Shown here: piece after piece, positions 23,275 to 32,158 of the stretch
Numbering within the stretch: the first letter of the stretch is position 1
How the letters are laid out: the number at the start of each line of letters is the position of its first letter
DNA from: Candidatus Aminicenantota bacterium
Lineage (GTDB): Bacteria; Acidobacteriota; Aminicenantia; Aminicenantales; Aminicenantaceae
Assembly (NCBI GenBank): GCA_011772495.1
Contig: WVZL01000039.1
Coordinates: 34,032 to 70,018, forward strand
Reading direction: 5' to 3'
DNA: 35,987 bases
The notes under the pieces: generated by a model
The model's input: only the letters and a program-made list of their open reading frames with translations
What the model was told of the DNA's origin: nothing
The model's database searches: none
Position numbers and translations under genes: made by a program

Positions 23275-23470
23275 ATGGCTATCAAATGCCCCAAGTGTCA
23301 AACAGACAATCCTGATACTGCACATTTTTGCAGCAATTGTGCAGCACCTTTTTCTGTGCCCGAGGAAATCTCTGCAGCAACCGAGACTCTCGAAGCTGCC
23401 AAAGAGGAATTAACCACAGGTTCAACCTTTGCCGAGAGATACCAAATTATCGAGGAATAGTGGGAAAAGG
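23275..23470 (+). pseudogene. 5' remnant of a zinc-ribbon Ser/Thr kinase gene
   Basis: The 61-codon frame from ATG 23275 reads as the zinc ribbon (CPKC, CSNC) and linker of a kinase and aligns without gaps with the start of kinase 2, including identical TGSTFAERYQIIEE. It then meets TAG where kinase 2 continues with the Leu of ELGKGGMG. About ten more bases (GGGAAAAGG) still look kinase-like before similarity ends, 12 bp from the 3' end of convergent kinase 2. Promoter and ribosome site (GAGAGGG) are intact, so a 61-residue zinc-ribbon peptide may still be made. This is best explained as a duplicate lost by deletion, perhaps by recombination with kinase 2. Confidence 0.8.
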
Positions 23471-23482
23471 TTTTTAATTTAA

Positions 23483-26272
23483 TTATTCTCGTGATAGAAG
23501 ATCCATGACCCACACGTTGCTCTCGCTTATACGAATCGAGAAATAAAAACGCTGGGCATCGGCGCGTAAGTTTATCAGCCCCAGTTTCAAATACTGATCA
23601 TCACCAATAATCTTGAGCTCTGGTTGTCCACCGGTCACAGGCACAGACCATATGCTGCCAATTCCTTGTTTATCCTGAGATTGATAATAGATTGTTTTTC
23701 CGTTCGGAGACCAGGCAGGGATACCTAATACAGCTTGATTTCTAACCAGTATCTTGGTTTTCCTATCGTTGTACGATAGGACTTTCAAGCTATGCTCTGA
23801 AACGTAAGCAATGAAATTGCCAACCGGAGACCATCTGGGAAAGATTCCTCCATCGGATGTTATCTGTTCCGGTTCTCCCCAACCTGTATCATCCTTGGAC
23901 ATAACATACACCTCATAGCGACCGGTTCTATCAGACATAAAGATTATTTTTGAACCATCTGGTGAAAAAGCCGGCCCAAAGTCGTGAGATGGATCATCTG
24001 TCAACTGTTGAACTGATCCCCCGTCTTTATTCATGCAGAATATATCCCGGTTTCCCTGTCTGAAAGAATGGAAGACGATCTTCTCTCCGTCTGGAGACCA
24101 GAATGCTGCAAAGTCATCACTTGGATGTGAAGTGAGCTGAATGGGATTCCCTCCTGCTGCCGAAATTTTATAAATATCTGAGTTGCCGGTAAGGTCTGAG
24201 TCATAAGCCAACCATTGTCCGTCGGGGGAAAGCTCCCCGGATTCCACTATTTGATTCCCCTTAGTGATTTGGATTGCCTTTGAAACTGAAAGCAGACCCT
24301 CTTCCGGGATTTGTATTGACCACAGATTAGCTGTGTAATTGAAAACCGAACAGACAAGTTTTTGACCATCATGAGAGATGCCGATAGTGTGAGCATCCAA
24401 TCCTGTTGTTAACCTGATCGGTGAGCCGGATGGTTTGCCCGAGGAAGCAAGATGAACCATATAAATATCTCGAGCTCCTTCCCTGTTAGATACGAATAAA
24501 AGCTGTTTTCCATCAGGATACCAAACAGGGCTGGTATTCAAACTATCATCATATGTCACTTGAACAGTGCTGCCTTTTGATAACGAGAGAATATGAATCG
24601 AGCTCGGGGCTTTGTTTCCGATAAATGGAATTCGTACTCCGGAAACCTCCATTGAACTGAATAAAAAAGCAATATTTCCGGAAACATAAGCGATCTGTGA
24701 CCCATCTGGAGACCATCTCAAACAATGGGCTTCCTTCACATCTGCTATTTTTTCTAGCTTTTTAGTTTCCAAATGGAAAATATGAATAGCTTTGTTTTGC
24801 ACATAGGCAATCTTTTTTCCATCTGGAGACCAAGCTGGGCTGTATGTCGAGGCATTTAAAGTGCCGCTGATAATTCGTTTGGGGATTCCTCCGAAAGCTG
24901 GCACGACATAGATTGCCCCTTCAGAATAAAAAGCGAGTTGGGTCCCGTCAGGTGACCACTGCGGCCAGCGTTGATTGCCAGGAAAATCCCGAGCAATTTC
25001 GATAGGATTCCCTCCAGAGACCTGGCGCACGACAAGGCGTGTTTTGCCCGAGAAGCCTGTGACAAAGGCCACCATCTTTCCATCCGGAGAGATATGGGGA
25101 TCTATTTCCAATCCTGGTTCATAGGTAATCTGTTTTGTTGTTCCGATTTTAATATCTGTATCTACGCGACCAGGACGGAGGATGAAATAGGCTGCAATGG
25201 CTAATAAAACGATTATGATGAAAGCTGAGATGAAGGCTTTTTTCAGTCTGAATTTTACTGTTATTTCCTTGGATGTGATAGGCTTCTTTTTTGGTACAAC
25301 TCTTTGTGCCAGAGGAATTTTTTTCTCAATCCCGCTTATATCTTTAGCCACTTCCTCAATAGTTTGATATCTATTCGATTTTGCCTTTTCTAGGCATTTG
25401 AGGATCAAAGTATTTAAAGCATCAGGAATCTGGGAATTCAGAAGCTTTGGAGCTGTGAAATCCTCGCTCTTGTGCTTCATGGCAATGCTTAAGGGAGTAT
25501 CTCCCTCGAAGGGTAACTGTCCGGTGACCATCTCGTACAGGACGACTCCCAGAGAATAGATATCAGAGCGAGGGTCAACGTCTTTGGCTTCTGCCTGCTC
25601 AGGACTCATGTACTCAGGCGTGCCGATCATCACTCCTGCCCCTGTTATGCCCTTGGCTTTTAGGGAACGGGCTATCCCAAAATCCATGATCCGCACATTT
25701 CCGTCTTTATCGATCATGATGTTGCTGGGCTTCAAGTCTCGGTGAACCACTCCGAGCTTGTGAGCTTCTTGTAATCCTTCACATATCTGTTTGGCAATGG
25801 ATAGGGTTGTTTCTATGGCCAGTTTGCCTGTCTGTCTGATTAGGCCTTTTAAATCCTGACCAGGAACATATTCCATGGTGATGAAATAGGTTCCTTCTCC
25901 CTTGCCAAGATCGAACATCCGGCCAACATTCTTATGGGCAATCTTGCGGGCCAGCTTTATCTCATTCCTGAATCGGTCAATGGTTTTTTCATCAGAGGCA
26001 ATTTCTGGTTTAAGGAGTTTCAGGGCTACTTTTTCCTTGATTTCTGTATCATGTACTTTATAGACTTTGCCCATACCGCCTTTACCAAGCTCTTCGATGA
26101 TCTGATATCTTTCCGCAAAGGTGGAACCTGTGAAGAGTTCTTCCTTGGGTGTTTCCAGAGTCTCGGTGGGAACAGAGATTTCCTTGGATGGTGGAAGAGG
26201 GGTGGCGCACTCCTTGCAGTACTTGGAGTCGGAAGGATTCTCAGTATCGCATTTGGCGCATATGACAGCCAC
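23483..26272 (-). CDS. Zinc-ribbon Ser/Thr protein kinase 2 with C-terminal TolB-type propeller
   Basis: 929 residues from the GTG at 26272. The zinc ribbon is CAKC..CKEC (5-22). The kinase domain has GKGGMG (63-68), Lys84, HRDLKPSN with Asp179 and DFG at 197-199, so it should be active. One membrane helix (about 346-365) follows, then a periplasmic TolB/PD40 propeller with many (W/F)SPDG(K/S) motifs, the likely sensor. The layout is that of a transmembrane receptor kinase. A longer frame to a TTG at 26308 is rejected because that codon lies upstream of the transcribed part, next to the -10. The GTG has AAGGGG 6 nt upstream and aligns with the ATG of the remnant at 23275. Confidence 0.92.
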   Translation of the reverse strand: MAVICAKCDTENPSDSKYCKECATPLPPSKEISVPTETLETPKEELFTGSTFAERYQIIEELGKGGMGKVYKVHDTEIKEKVALKLLKPEIASDEKTIDRFRNEIKLARKIAHKNVGRMFDLGKGEGTYFITMEYVPGQDLKGLIRQTGKLAIETTLSIAKQICEGLQEAHKLGVVHRDLKPSNIMIDKDGNVRIMDFGIARSLKAKGITGAGVMIGTPEYMSPEQAEAKDVDPRSDIYSLGVVLYEMVTGQLPFEGDTPLSIAMKHKSEDFTAPKLLNSQIPDALNTLILKCLEKAKSNRYQTIEEVAKDISGIEKKIPLAQRVVPKKKPITSKEITVKFRLKKAFISAFIIIVLLAIAAYFILRPGRVDTDIKIGTTKQITYEPGLEIDPHISPDGKMVAFVTGFSGKTRLVVRQVSGGNPIEIARDFPGNQRWPQWSPDGTQLAFYSEGAIYVVPAFGGIPKRIISGTLNASTYSPAWSPDGKKIAYVQNKAIHIFHLETKKLEKIADVKEAHCLRWSPDGSQIAYVSGNIAFLFSSMEVSGVRIPFIGNKAPSSIHILSLSKGSTVQVTYDDSLNTSPVWYPDGKQLLFVSNREGARDIYMVHLASSGKPSGSPIRLTTGLDAHTIGISHDGQKLVCSVFNYTANLWSIQIPEEGLLSVSKAIQITKGNQIVESGELSPDGQWLAYDSDLTGNSDIYKISAAGGNPIQLTSHPSDDFAAFWSPDGEKIVFHSFRQGNRDIFCMNKDGGSVQQLTDDPSHDFGPAFSPDGSKIIFMSDRTGRYEVYVMSKDDTGWGEPEQITSDGGIFPRWSPVGNFIAYVSEHSLKVLSYNDRKTKILVRNQAVLGIPAWSPNGKTIYYQSQDKQGIGSIWSVPVTGGQPELKIIGDDQYLKLGLINLRADAQRFYFSIRISESNVWVMDLLSRE

Positions 26273-26298
26273 TATTAACCCCTTAGGTAGGTGGCAAA

Positions 26299-26327
26299 AG
26301 AATAGCAAGAAAAACAGAAAGAGTCAA
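26299..26327 (-). promoter_or_regulatory. Sigma-70-type promoter of kinase 2
   Basis: Minus strand: TTGACT (26327-26322), 17-nt spacer, TATTCT (26304-26299), followed by TTTGCCACCT, as at kinase 1. It places transcription start near 26292, which excludes the TTG at 26308 as start codon. Confidence 0.75.
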
Positions 26328-26358
26328 ATTGAGTTAATTGTTGACCAAATTAGCCGAA

Positions 26359-27774
26359 TTATTTCTTCTCGAACCTTTTCAGCATTTCTCTGGCGTTATT
26401 GTTGTCCGGGTTGAGCTCGAGTGACTTTCTGTAGTTTAGAATCGCGTTTTCCTTATCCCCGTTTTTCATGTAAGCCTCACCCAGGCTATCATAAGCATTG
26501 AACGATTTTGGAAAAACTTCAACGTTTAACTTGAAAACTTCAATGGCCTCGTGAATCTTCCCCGAATTCATCAGATAGTATCCAATCCCGTTTAAAGATG
26601 CCTCATCAAAATAAACATCCCCCTTCGTATCACGGAGTTTCCGGATATTTGCCAAAGAAGCCTGCAGTGATTGGATTCCACCCTTCTTGATGATTTCAGA
26701 TGCCAGATTCTTATGCAAGAGGAAGAAAAGCCTTACATGACCTCGATGCTGAGGCCTTAGCCAATCATCTCCACGTTCTTTATAAACCTCCATGTCTTTT
26801 ACAAAAGCAAAATCTTTTTCAAGCGACAATTGATCCTGGATCTCATTGATATTCTTACCGGCTTCTTCAGCAGTTTTTACACTATTCCAAAGTCTCCTGA
26901 TATATTCAAGATGACTATGAGCCCGTTCTCTTGACAATACCGCACTAATATCACTGCAAACGATCTTTTCAACAGCTTCTTCTCCCTCGAGTATCTCTTC
27001 CAGCACTGCAATCCAACGCGGAACATCCAAAACTTTATAGTCCCAGAAAGGATAAGGAGCAAGATGAAGCGGATTTAAAATAAAACTGGTGACTATGGCG
27101 AGATTTTCCTCGGGTATGACCGCCACGGTCATACCGATTCGACTCCCCGCTTTTCCAAACCAGATCAGTTGCATTGTGATATCTCCAAGACTCAGGGTCA
27201 TCCTGTCGTTATAAAATATGGTGGGCAGGACTAAAGAATAACCAGATTCAAGTTCGTCAACTCTCCTTTTACAAGCATTCATCCATTTTTGTTCTCTTAT
27301 TGCTTTTTCCGAACCTTTTTCTAGGCTTTGAAGCTTTTCCCGTGCGGCTCCTTCCTTCCACCGCCACGTTTCAATCAACTCCTGTATTTCCGCTTCAACC
27401 TCTTTTTCTTTGCCTTTGTACCTTTCCAAGAAACTGTCGTGGCCAATAATTACAGCCTCTTTATAGGCAGCGTTCCCTCCAAAATAGTCGAGCCGATCAA
27501 CCATGTTAAGCACATAAGAAAAATCATCCCGGTTTAAAGCTTTTGTGATTTCTTTTTTAATTTCCTTGGCCGTTGTTTCCGACCAGAAGCTGTCGAAAAC
27601 CACCAGCCCCTTCTCTGTTTGAACAACTATCTGTTTTCCGAGCACAGGAATAGATGCTAGAAATACTTTGTCAGAAATTTTTTCTATCTGGAACTCTTGA
27701 GCGTATGTTTTTCCAAAGGGAAACGAAGAAATCACAAGAATACAAATAATTGTGGACAATATTTTTATTTTCAT
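26359..27774 (-). CDS. Exported metallo-beta-lactamase-fold protein lacking metal ligands, with TPR tail
   Basis: 471 residues with a signal peptide (IICILVISSFPFGKTYAQ). The N-terminal part has metallo-beta-lactamase strand order: KVFLASIPVLGKQIVVQTEKG, VVFDSFW, then NMVDRLDYFGGN (90-101) exactly where HxHxDHxGGN is expected. Two His are replaced by Val and Arg and the third by Tyr; only the Asp and GGN remain, so zinc hydrolysis is unlikely. The middle is helical and the end has TPR-type repeats (AIEVFKLNVEVFPKSFNAY, then AYMKNGDKENAILNYRKSL). A binding or scaffold role outside the cytoplasm is inferred. It lies upstream of kinase 2 on the same strand but kinase 2 has its own promoter. Its own promoter is TTGACA-N17-TATGCT. 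Confidence 0.82.
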   Translation of the reverse strand: MKIKILSTIICILVISSFPFGKTYAQEFQIEKISDKVFLASIPVLGKQIVVQTEKGLVVFDSFWSETTAKEIKKEITKALNRDDFSYVLNMVDRLDYFGGNAAYKEAVIIGHDSFLERYKGKEKEVEAEIQELIETWRWKEGAAREKLQSLEKGSEKAIREQKWMNACKRRVDELESGYSLVLPTIFYNDRMTLSLGDITMQLIWFGKAGSRIGMTVAVIPEENLAIVTSFILNPLHLAPYPFWDYKVLDVPRWIAVLEEILEGEEAVEKIVCSDISAVLSRERAHSHLEYIRRLWNSVKTAEEAGKNINEIQDQLSLEKDFAFVKDMEVYKERGDDWLRPQHRGHVRLFFLLHKNLASEIIKKGGIQSLQASLANIRKLRDTKGDVYFDEASLNGIGYYLMNSGKIHEAIEVFKLNVEVFPKSFNAYDSLGEAYMKNGDKENAILNYRKSLELNPDNNNAREMLKRFEKK

Positions 27775-28077
27775 TTTTCCTGCTCCTCCTTTGGAAGAGT
27801 AGCATATTTATTAACAGCGGGAGTGTCAAACACCTTATTGTTTAGATTTGAGAGCTAAGCGAGGAATATAGCGCAGAAAGTAATTTTTAGTGGCCTTTAT
27901 TCTGGATTGGAGCAGGTCCTCTAGTCACTGATTTTTTCTGTGTTTTATCCCTTTAACGGCTCCTTCTAGCAAACGGCAGGCAGCCTTTTCTTTTTCTTAA
28001 GGAAATGTTTTTGCTATATTAAAGTCAGAGGATTCTTTGACTATTATGTCTAGGCAGTTTCATAAGTGGAGGCGCAA
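27775..28077. other. Intergenic region between divergent hydrolase-like genes
   Basis: About 300 bases with the minus-strand promoter at 27801-27829. For the plus-strand gene only weak candidates are visible (TATATT at 28015-28020 without a good -35). No gene was found. Confidence 0.5.
27801..27829 (-). promoter_or_regulatory. Sigma-70-type promoter of the metallo-beta-lactamase-fold gene
   Basis: Minus strand: TTGACA (27829-27824), 17-nt spacer, TATGCT (27806-27801), 27 bp before the gene. AGGAGG follows in the leader. Confidence 0.7.
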
Positions 28078-29256
28078 ATGAAATCACCTTATCTTTGGAG
28101 GTTGCTATTCCTTTTTGGTATCTTAGGTGTTTTCATATCTCCTGTTCCATTCAGCGTGGAGAAATTAGGCGCGATTAATCCTCAAACTGATAAATGGCAG
28201 ACCATGGCCGGAGAATGGCGAGAATCAGGCTGGGCAGAGAGTTTTCTCCGCCAAATCTTGGAAAAGCCAGGAACTACGGCTTTGTCTGTAGCGGTTGTTC
28301 AGGGCTCTCGAGTCGTTTTCCAGCAGTCAATGGGGATCGTCGATAGAAAAACCAAGAAGCCAGTTGATGAGCAGACGGTCTTCCGTACCGCCTCCCTGAG
28401 CAAGCCTGTTTTTGCCTACCTGGTGATGAAGCTTGTGGATGAAGGAGTGCTTGAATTGGACAAGCCCTTGTATCAATATCTGGAACGCCCTCTGTATGAA
28501 TACCCTGATTACAAAGACCTCAAGAGCGATGAACGATATAAATTGCTGACGGCTAAGATATTGCTGAGTCACACCAGCGGATTTCCTAATTGGAGACGGA
28601 GACGTCTTGACTTTGAATTTACTCCTGGAGAAAGGTTTAAATATTCTGGGGAGGGATATTGTCTTCTTCAGTTCATCCTGGAAAATATGACAGGGAAGAA
28701 CCTGAATCAGCTCGCCAAGGAAAAAGTCTTCTTGCCTTTGGGCATGACTCAATCCGCTTTTCTCTGGGAAAGGCGTTTTGACGGCAATTTTGTTGTCGAC
28801 CTGCGTACCGGTCTGCGCCGAAAGATTATAAGAACAAAGAGCGTAGCAAATAGCGCCGCCTCGCTCCTGACAAACACAGCCGATTATGCAAAGTTTCTTT
28901 TAGCTGTAATGAATGAAAAAGGTCTAAAGTCTGGTACCCACCAAACGATGCTCAAACCCCGAATCATGATAACATCTAAAAGCTTACATGCCCCTCAGGG
29001 CACGAACCCAAAGATTCAAGAAGCCATCAACCTGTCCTGGGCTCTTGGCTGGGGGAGATTCAACTCACCCCAAGGTGAAGCTATCTTTCATGTCGGCCGG
29101 GAAGAAGGGTGTGACAACTATGCGGCTATCTTTCTGGACCATAAGACCGGGATTGTGATTCAAAGTGTCACTCCTGTATCCAGGAGTGTTGCTCCCGCTA
29201 TCGTCAAAGAATTCATCGGCGACATTTATTCCCCTTTTGCCTGGCTGAGATATTAG
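28078..29256 (+). CDS. Serine beta-lactamase-like hydrolase (class C / penicillin-binding protein fold)
   Basis: 392 residues from the ATG at 28078. The signal or anchor is RLLFLFGILGVFISPVPFS. The nucleophile motif SxxK is Ser106-Leu-Ser-Lys109 (TASLSKPVFA) and the YxN-equivalent is Tyr189-Ser-Gly (KYSGEGY). HVGREEG near the end stands where the third motif (HxG) is expected. This family includes AmpC-type lactamases, D-amino-acid peptidases and esterases; the actual substrate is open. An in-frame GTG at 28066 is rejected because it overlaps GGAGG (28068-28072), which is the ribosome site for the ATG at 28078. It is divergent from the metallo-beta-lactamase-fold gene. Confidence 0.88.
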   Translation: MKSPYLWRLLFLFGILGVFISPVPFSVEKLGAINPQTDKWQTMAGEWRESGWAESFLRQILEKPGTTALSVAVVQGSRVVFQQSMGIVDRKTKKPVDEQTVFRTASLSKPVFAYLVMKLVDEGVLELDKPLYQYLERPLYEYPDYKDLKSDERYKLLTAKILLSHTSGFPNWRRRRLDFEFTPGERFKYSGEGYCLLQFILENMTGKNLNQLAKEKVFLPLGMTQSAFLWERRFDGNFVVDLRTGLRRKIIRTKSVANSAASLLTNTADYAKFLLAVMNEKGLKSGTHQTMLKPRIMITSKSLHAPQGTNPKIQEAINLSWALGWGRFNSPQGEAIFHVGREEGCDNYAAIFLDHKTGIVIQSVTPVSRSVAPAIVKEFIGDIYSPFAWLRY

Positions 29257-29665
29257 CCATCTGGTTCTCCTTGTGGCGAGACTCTGCCTGAAAAAGCACT
29301 TTACTCGATTGTATCCCCCAGTATCTTGAATAAAAAATAAATCCGGATGAGCTACCGGTTCAAATATTGCTAAATGGAATATCGCACACTTCCTGCGATC
29401 AACAATGGAAATGAAACTGGGCGACAAAAGAATAATGAATTTATTAATTGAAATGAACGCATACGGACACTTACTGTTAATAAATGATACATTGAATGTT
29501 TCATAGTTTTCGAAAACTCCAAGAAGATGAATTTGGCATATTATTTGCTATTAAAGTATTTCTATTTGATTTTTTGCGGAAATTCGGTGTTTGCCAAAAT
29601 GAAAATGCAGAAGTTTTACAGAAATCGAAAGGCAGCAATTTAGATATACCAACTGGAGTTTCGTG
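29257..29665. other. Intergenic region upstream of permease 2
   Basis: 409 bases, AT-rich, no gene. It holds a perfect 14-bp palindrome AGTTTTCGAAAACT (29505-29518) and the sigma-54 promoter at 29533-29549. On the minus strand near 29469 a TGTCCGTATGCG motif loosely resembles the TGTTCGGATATGG sites upstream of permease 1 and lies at a similar distance (~ -90). Confidence 0.5.
29533..29549 (+). promoter_or_regulatory. Sigma-54 (RpoN) promoter of permease 2
   Basis: TTGGCATATTATTTGCT: GG at 29535-29536, GC at 29547-29548, with the required 12-nt spacing. A perfect palindrome AGTTTTCGAAAACT ends 14 bp upstream and may be a further control site. Confidence 0.75.
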
Positions 29666-32032
29666 ATGTTTAAGAGTTATCTCATTATCGCCTTCCGCAA
29701 TCTGAGAAAACAAAAGATCTACTCCCTCATCAACATTTCCGGGCTTGCGCTGGGGATGACGGCTTTCCTTATTATCGCTTTCTGGGTGTGGCACGAGATC
29801 AGCCATGACCGCTTTCACGAACATGCCGGCCGTATCTACCGGGTGGCGGAAAAAAGACATTTCCCGGATCAGGTACGGCTGAACAACCGGACACCGGGGC
29901 CTTTATGCACCGCTCTCAAGGAGAATTTTCCCGAAATAAGGTCCGCGGCAAGAGTAGCCTGGACGGGTGAACGAGTTCTTCGCTATCAGGATGAGGTTCA
30001 TTACGCGGACGACATACTCACTGTTGATCCCGATTTCCTCCGCATATTCACGTTCCCGATGATTGTCGGGGATAGTGCAAAGGCGCTGGATGAGCCGTTT
30101 TCGGTCGTAGTCACAGAAAGTGCGGCCGTTAAATATTTCGGGAATGAAGACCCTCTTGGAAAGGTTCTCAACCTGGACAACCGTTTCGATCTGACCGTGA
30201 CTGGGGTGATGGAAGATGTCCCTGATAATTCTCATCTCCAGTTCGGGATGCTCGTCCCCTTCGAGATGGTCGAGAGGCTAGGCTGGGACATCCGGAAGTG
30301 GGGATTCAGCATGGCGCTAACCTATCTTCTTCTGGGAGATCAGGTGGATATTCAGGCTTTTGAAGAGAAGATCGCCGGTAATGTAAAAAAATACGATGAG
30401 GATACAAACATCGAGCTCTTCCTGCAGCCTTTGACCCGGCTCTATCTTTTCACGAATATCGCGAACCCGGACGCAAAGGGACGCATACAATATCTTCTCA
30501 TATTCTCCTTGGTAGGCATTCTGATCCTATTCATGGCCTGCTTCAACTTCATGAACCTGACGACCGCTCGCTCCGAATACCGGGCCAAAGAGATCGGGCT
30601 TCGCAAAGTAGTGGGAGCCACACGCAAACATCTGGTGCGTCAGTTTCTTGCTGAAGCCATCTTCCTCGCCTTTGCGGCACTTTTGATAACAGCACCTCTT
30701 ATCCAGCTTTTTCTGCCCGTCTTCAATAAGATAACCGGCGAGTCCTTTTCGATGTCCAACTTTACCAATGTCTGGATTTTTCTCTTCGTGATTGGGGTGA
30801 CTGTAATAGTAGGGCTTACTTCCGGCAGTTATCCTGCCCTCGTGCTCTCCTCCTTCCAGCCGGTTAAGGTACTCCAGGGAGGTCAGCCTTCAAGATACAA
30901 AGGCTCGGTTTTACGAAAGATCTTGGTGTTTGTGCAGATGAGCATATCTCTTGTTCTGATTATTGTATCCAGCATCATTTTCCAGCAGATCGGGTTTATC
31001 AAAAACAAAGACCTGGGATTTGATCAGGAACATGTGGTCTCCTTCCCGCTGGGTATAGCCAATCAGGAGAACAGCCAGATTTTTCAAAGTTTCAAAGATA
31101 TTGTCAAACAGAATCCTCGCATCGTATCTGTGACAGCCAGCTTCACCCATCCCACAGATTTTGCTACCCAAGTCAAAAACGTTGTATACAAAGGCAAGAG
31201 GATTGATGAAGACATTCCTATCAATCTGACCTCGGTCGAATATGGTTTCATCGAGACTTTGAAAATAAAAATGCTCAAGGGCCGAAGTTTTAACCAGGAA
31301 TTTGGCGCGGAAAAGGGCAACCTGCTAGTCAACCAAAGCTTTGAAAAGCTATTGGGTGTGGAATCCGCGCTGGACGAAGTGCTTCATATCGGCCCTGAAT
31401 ATCAAGGCCGCATCATAGGTGTCATGCAGGACTTCCATCTGGAGGCCGTATCGATGGCCGTGATCGGCCCCCTGATTGTATTCCTGAATCCCAACGTAAA
31501 TCACATCTTTGTAAGAATCCAACCTGAGAATATACCTGCAACCTTGGAATTTCTGAAAACAGCCTGGAGAAAGTCTGCCTCGAATCGGCCTTTTGCCTAT
31601 AATTTCTTGGATGAGGAGTTCAACCGCCTTTATACCGATGTCGAAAATCTGGGAACCGCCCTGCGATACTTCACGTTTTTTGCTGTTTGCATCGCCTGCT
31701 TGGGTCTACTGGGATTGACATCTTTTTCTATCGAAAAACGAACCAAGGAGATCGGGATACGTAAGATCTTGGGCTCTTCCGTGTCCGGGATCTTGACCCT
31801 GCTTTGCCGCGACTATGTGCGCGTTGTGCTGCTCGCAATTCTCTGCGCTTGGCCCATTTCCTGGTGGTTGATGTTTCGCTGGCTGCAGAATTTCCCTTAT
31901 CGCGTCAGCTTGAGCTGGACAAATTTTGTGCTATCCGCTCTCCTCATCCTGGTGATCACGCTCGTTACCGTCAGCTTCCAAACCATCAAAGCCGCCCGTG
32001 CAGATCCGGTCAAATCGCTCCGTTATGAATGA
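29666..32032 (+). CDS. MacB/FtsX-type ABC transporter permease 2 (ADOP-like, orphan)
   Basis: 788 residues, a paralogue of permease 1. The first helix follows FKSYLIIAFRNLRKQKIYS; a MacB-like periplasmic domain follows, then FtsX core 1 with signature AKEIGLRKVVGATRKHL, another helix and periplasmic domain, and FtsX core 2 with TKEIGIRKILGSS and three C-terminal helices. An extracytoplasmic binding or mechanotransmission role is expected; there is no ATPase gene in the window. The start is taken as ATG 29666, since GGAG at 29655-29658 is 7 nt away; the GTG one codon earlier is too close. It is driven by a sigma-54 promoter. The S41 peptidase gene follows after 126 nt and could be read from the same transcript. 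Confidence 0.93.
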   Translation: MFKSYLIIAFRNLRKQKIYSLINISGLALGMTAFLIIAFWVWHEISHDRFHEHAGRIYRVAEKRHFPDQVRLNNRTPGPLCTALKENFPEIRSAARVAWTGERVLRYQDEVHYADDILTVDPDFLRIFTFPMIVGDSAKALDEPFSVVVTESAAVKYFGNEDPLGKVLNLDNRFDLTVTGVMEDVPDNSHLQFGMLVPFEMVERLGWDIRKWGFSMALTYLLLGDQVDIQAFEEKIAGNVKKYDEDTNIELFLQPLTRLYLFTNIANPDAKGRIQYLLIFSLVGILILFMACFNFMNLTTARSEYRAKEIGLRKVVGATRKHLVRQFLAEAIFLAFAALLITAPLIQLFLPVFNKITGESFSMSNFTNVWIFLFVIGVTVIVGLTSGSYPALVLSSFQPVKVLQGGQPSRYKGSVLRKILVFVQMSISLVLIIVSSIIFQQIGFIKNKDLGFDQEHVVSFPLGIANQENSQIFQSFKDIVKQNPRIVSVTASFTHPTDFATQVKNVVYKGKRIDEDIPINLTSVEYGFIETLKIKMLKGRSFNQEFGAEKGNLLVNQSFEKLLGVESALDEVLHIGPEYQGRIIGVMQDFHLEAVSMAVIGPLIVFLNPNVNHIFVRIQPENIPATLEFLKTAWRKSASNRPFAYNFLDEEFNRLYTDVENLGTALRYFTFFAVCIACLGLLGLTSFSIEKRTKEIGIRKILGSSVSGILTLLCRDYVRVVLLAILCAWPISWWLMFRWLQNFPYRVSLSWTNFVLSALLILVITLVTVSFQTIKAARADPVKSLRYE

Positions 32033-32158
32033 GAACGCCTTTTCTCCTTTTAAGTGGTGGGATGAAGAATATATATCATGGATCTGATGGATGATGACCA
32101 ATCCAAACGATTTTAAAGAAGCAGAAAGCTAATAGGCTGTAGAAAGGAGGTCAAGATT

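Noticed and set aside
26273..26308. Longer kinase 2 start at TTG 26308
   Set aside because: The TTG lies next to the -10 element, upstream of the predicted transcript start. The GTG at 26272 has a ribosome site and matches the start of the kinase remnant.
28066..28077. GTG start of the beta-lactamase-like gene
   Set aside because: The GTG overlaps the GGAGG that serves the ATG at 28078.
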